From Psychroserpens sp. SPM9 (GTDB lineage Bacteria; Bacteroidota; Bacteroidia; Flavobacteriales; Flavobacteriaceae): a stretch of DNA of 64,000 nt. Below are positions 62,398 to 64,000 of this stretch, piece after piece. The notes beneath the pieces were generated by a model. The model searched no databases. It saw only the letters and a program-made list of their open reading frames with translations, and was not told where the DNA came from. The stretch is from NCBI RefSeq assembly GCF_025153525.1, contig NZ_JANZNR010000008.1:62001-126000 (forward strand). The letters are read 5' to 3'. The first letter of the stretch is position 1; every line of letters starts with the position of its first letter. Both the position numbers and the translations under genes were made by a program.

Positions 62398-62901
62398 ATG
62401 AATGCTACTATTGAAACATTATTGAATAATCAAATCAAATACGAAGCGCAAGCATCTATGCAATACCTAGCCATGGCTTCATGGGCTGATGCCACAGGGT
62501 ATAACGGTGTTGCTGATTTCTTTTATAGCCAATCAGAAGAAGAACGCGTGCACATGACCAAGTTGGTGAAATTTGTGAACGAAAGAGGCGGAAAGGTAAG
62601 TATCCCAAAATTAGAAGAACCTAAAGCGACTTACAAAGGACTTAATGAATTATTTGAAAAGTTTTTGGAAAGCGAAATGTTTGTAACAGAGCAAATTAAT
62701 CATGTGATTTATGAATGTTTACAACATAAAGATTATAATGTTCATAATTTTATGCAATGGTACGTTACCGAGCAGCTTGAAGAAGAAGCTATGGCCAGAA
62801 CTTTACTCGATAAATTAAATATAATCGGTAATGATAAATCGGGACACTACTTGTTTGATCGTGATATAATTACCATCGCAGCGGCACAAGATAACGCTTA
62901 A
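62398..62901 (+). CDS. ftnA: Ferritin (FtnA type)
   Basis: 167 residues. Ferroxidase ligands are all visible: Glu in IKYEAQASMQYL (residue 17), the EExxH pair in SEEERVHM (Glu50 region and His53), and the second-site Glu residues in the VTEQLEEEAMA helix (about 126-136). It stores iron as a ferric mineral in a 24-subunit shell. It directly follows the iron-uptake genes and precedes the small Cys protein; a strong terminator ends it. Confidence 0.95.
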   Translation: MNATIETLLNNQIKYEAQASMQYLAMASWADATGYNGVADFFYSQSEEERVHMTKLVKFVNERGGKVSIPKLEEPKATYKGLNELFEKFLESEMFVTEQINHVIYECLQHKDYNVHNFMQWYVTEQLEEEAMARTLLDKLNIIGNDKSGHYLFDRDIITIAAAQDNA

Positions 62902-62924
62902 ACTTACTGTTAATAACTAACTCG

Positions 62925-62957
62925 AAAAAGATGCTATGATTAGCATCTTTTTTTTAT
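62925..62957 (+). terminator. Ferritin terminator
   Basis: 12-bp stem AAAAAGATGCTA / TAGCATCTTTTT with a 4-base loop and a T-run. Confidence 0.85.
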
Positions 62958-62964
62958 AAATTTG
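62957..62964 (+). promoter_or_regulatory. -7 box of the small Cys-rich gene
   Basis: TAAATTTG fits TAnnTTTG; it immediately precedes the operator at 62967. Confidence 0.55.
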
Positions 62965-62966
62965 CA

Positions 62967-62991
62967 TTTATTTAGAATAAATTAAAATAAT
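62967..62991. promoter_or_regulatory. Iron-type operator site 4, overlapping the small gene's start
   Basis: TTATTTAGA (62968-62976) then AAATAA (62985-62990) at the same spacing as sites 1-3; 21-22 of 25 bases equal sites 1 and 2. It runs from just after the -7 box to the start codon, a repressing position. Confidence 0.6.
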
Positions 62992-63133
62992 GCAAGACGA
63001 ATTGACCATAGAAAATGCTCCAGTAATTATCACTTCATGTGTGTTGTATTGTGACCTCAATAAGAAATCAAAGTGCTGTAAAAAGTATAAGAAAAAAGGG
63101 AAAACCAATTGTAGACGTTGCCCAAGACTTTAG
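62990..63133 (+). CDS. Small six-cysteine basic protein, unrecognised
   Basis: 47 residues, starting ATG 62990 and ending TAG at 63131-63133. The N-terminal half is mixed (QDELTIENAPVIITSC), the C-terminal half very basic with Cys at 17, 21, 29, 30, 41 and 44 (C-x3-C-x7-CC-x10-C-x2-C). No signal peptide is seen, so it is probably cytoplasmic. The Cys pattern suggests a zinc, iron or Fe-S site. It has its own -7 box with the iron-type operator over its start, directly after ferritin. I do not recognise the family; an iron-regulated metal-binding or nucleic-acid-binding role is inferred. Confidence 0.72.
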   Translation: MQDELTIENAPVIITSCVLYCDLNKKSKCCKKYKKKGKTNCRRCPRL

Positions 63134-63211
63134 GCTATCATTTATTTTTATTCTGAACATATTTTCAATTAAGATTTAACTCAGTCTTAATGTAGTTCCT
63201 TATTTATATCG

Positions 63212-63219
63212 TATATTTG
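63212..63219 (+). promoter_or_regulatory. -7 box of guaB
   Basis: TATATTTG fits TAnnTTTG, 26 bp before the start codon. Confidence 0.6.
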
Positions 63220-63222
63220 TGC

Positions 63223-63242
63223 GCAATTATAATTGTAATTGC
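63223..63242. repeat. Inverted repeat in the guaB leader
   Basis: GCAATTA-TAATTG-TAATTGC, 7-bp perfect arms, ending 3 bp before the start codon. It can form a hairpin in the mRNA that would hide the start, or be an operator. Confidence 0.4.
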
Positions 63243-63245
63243 ATC

Positions 63246-64000
63246 ATGACAGCACACGAAAACAAAATTGTTGGAGAAGGTCTTACCTACGACGACGTTC
63301 TACTAGTTCCGGCATTTTCGGAAGTCTTACCAAGAGAAGTCAATATTCAAACCAAATTCACGCGTAACATTACTATTAATATCCCTGTGGTTTCTGCTGC
63401 TATGGATACTGTTACCGAAAGTAAAATGGCTATTGCCATGGCGCAAGAAGGTGGTATTGGAGTGCTTCATAAAAACATGACTATTGAACAGCAAGCCGAA
63501 AAGGTTCGAAAGGTTAAACGTGCCGAAAGCGGTATGATTATCGATCCAGTGACTTTGCCGTTAACTGCTAAAGTGAGTGATGCCAAACAATCTATGGCTG
63601 AACACAGTATTGGTGGTATTCCAATTGTTGATGATCAAGGGACTTTAAAAGGTATTGTTACCAATAGAGATTTACGTTTTGAACATCGTGATGATCGGCC
63701 AATTATTGAAGTCATGACAGCCGAAAACCTTGTAACAGCTGCTGTTGGGACCTCATTAAAAGATGCCGAGCAAATCCTTCAGCAGAATAAAATTGAAAAA
63801 CTACTCATCGTCGATGACCACTATAAATTGGTTGGACTCATCACCTTTAGAGATATTACAAAAGTGACCCAAAAGCCAATGGCTAACAAAGATACCTATG
63901 GAAGGTTACGTGTGGCCGCTGCAATTGGTGTTACTGGAGATGCCGTTGAACGCGCTTCAGCTTTAGTTAAAGCGGGAGTTGATGCAGTGATAATTGATAC
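63246..64000 (+). CDS. guaB: IMP dehydrogenase, 3'-truncated
   Basis: The first 251 codons are in the window and the frame is open at the right edge. N-terminal catalytic-domain start ([47 protein letters not shown]) is followed by the paired CBS domains (about 93-205; [23 protein letters not shown] and [22 protein letters not shown]), then the return of the TIM barrel ([32 protein letters not shown]). The catalytic Cys lies beyond the edge. It makes XMP from IMP, the first committed GTP step. Confidence 0.95.
   Translation, partial: MTAHENKIVGEGLTYDDVLLVPAFSEVLPREVNIQTKFTRNITINIPVVSAAMDTVTESKMAIAMAQEGGIGVLHKNMTIEQQAEKVRKVKRAESGMIIDPVTLPLTAKVSDAKQSMAEHSIGGIPIVDDQGTLKGIVTNRDLRFEHRDDRPIIEVMTAENLVTAAVGTSLKDAEQILQQNKIEKLLIVDDHYKLVGLITFRDITKVTQKPMANKDTYGRLRVAAAIGVTGDAVERASALVKAGVDAVIID

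Noticed and set aside
63172-63190. TTAAGA ... TCTTAA dyad upstream of guaB as a fifth iron operator
   Set aside because: Spacing (10) and sequence differ from the four sites, and guaB is not an expected iron gene.
1-64000. Recent mobile island or prophage
   Set aside because: No integrase, transposase, phage structural cluster, tRNA target or composition break is seen.

Overview
This window looks like ordinary chromosome from a member of the Bacteroidetes, almost certainly a marine-type Flavobacteriaceae. Evidence: AT-rich sequence; many secreted proteins ending in type A type-IX-secretion (T9SS) sorting domains; FecI/FecR/TonB-receptor signalling; a DUF3276 (PUR-like) protein; a NusB with a long N-terminal extension; few Shine-Dalgarno sequences; and repeated -7 boxes of the Bacteroidetes type TAnnTTTG. 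The genus cannot be fixed from this window. Both ends cut through genes (a BNR-repeat T9SS protein at the left, guaB at the right). I see no rRNA, tRNA, CRISPR array, prophage or insertion sequence. No gap between genes exceeds about 190 bases, so there is no unexplained empty stretch.

Layout. 1-3.6 kb: end of a BNR-repeat secreted protein, then divergent oxyR and dps (peroxide defence). 3.6-9 kb: a Kazal-repeat lipoprotein facing an ECF sigma / FecR / TonB receptor signalling operon. 9-16.7 kb: DUF2141 protein, then a tightly packed envelope operon (SpoIIM, two membrane proteins, DUF4350, MoxR ATPase, DUF58) with a divergent RDD protein. 16.8-31.8 kb: mixed housekeeping and envelope genes (TRIC channel, VOC protein, M3 peptidase, cyclophilin, two secreted cell-surface proteins, CoA pyrophosphatase, acyltransferase, sigma/membrane-protein pair, NDH-2, lysoplasmalogenase, TonB receptor, HExxH lipoprotein, redoxin, CsaA). 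31.8-42.9 kb: M14 peptidase, DUF3276, ABC exporter, branched-chain/aromatic amino-acid dehydrogenase, nusB-DUF1573-yajC, YdeI-like, pepT, pyrD. 43-47.4 kb: M43 protease, spondin-domain protein, LysE exporter, HMG-CoA lyase.

47.4-63.2 kb is the most interesting part. It is a large iron/heme acquisition island: an outer-membrane receptor plus HmuY-like lipoprotein; a divergent operon of a DUF6607 protein, a secreted ankyrin protein, a DUF2271 protein with a flavinylation-like motif and a PepSY-flavodoxin-reductase fusion; then a DUF4856 lipoprotein, an imelysin, an HTTM protein overlapping a FecA-like receptor; then ferritin and an unrecognised 47-residue six-cysteine protein. Four copies of one 25-bp partly palindromic operator (TTATTTAGA half site, then AAATAA at fixed spacing) lie in the control regions of the receptor/DUF6607 divergon, the DUF4856/imelysin operon (two copies around its promoter) and the small cysteine protein. 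I infer an iron-responsive regulon (Fur- or DtxR-type) that joins uptake, envelope electron transfer and the small protein into one system. The electron path PepSY-flavodoxin-reductase to a possibly flavinylated DUF2271 protein suggests reductive release of iron at the cell surface or periplasm. That is inference.
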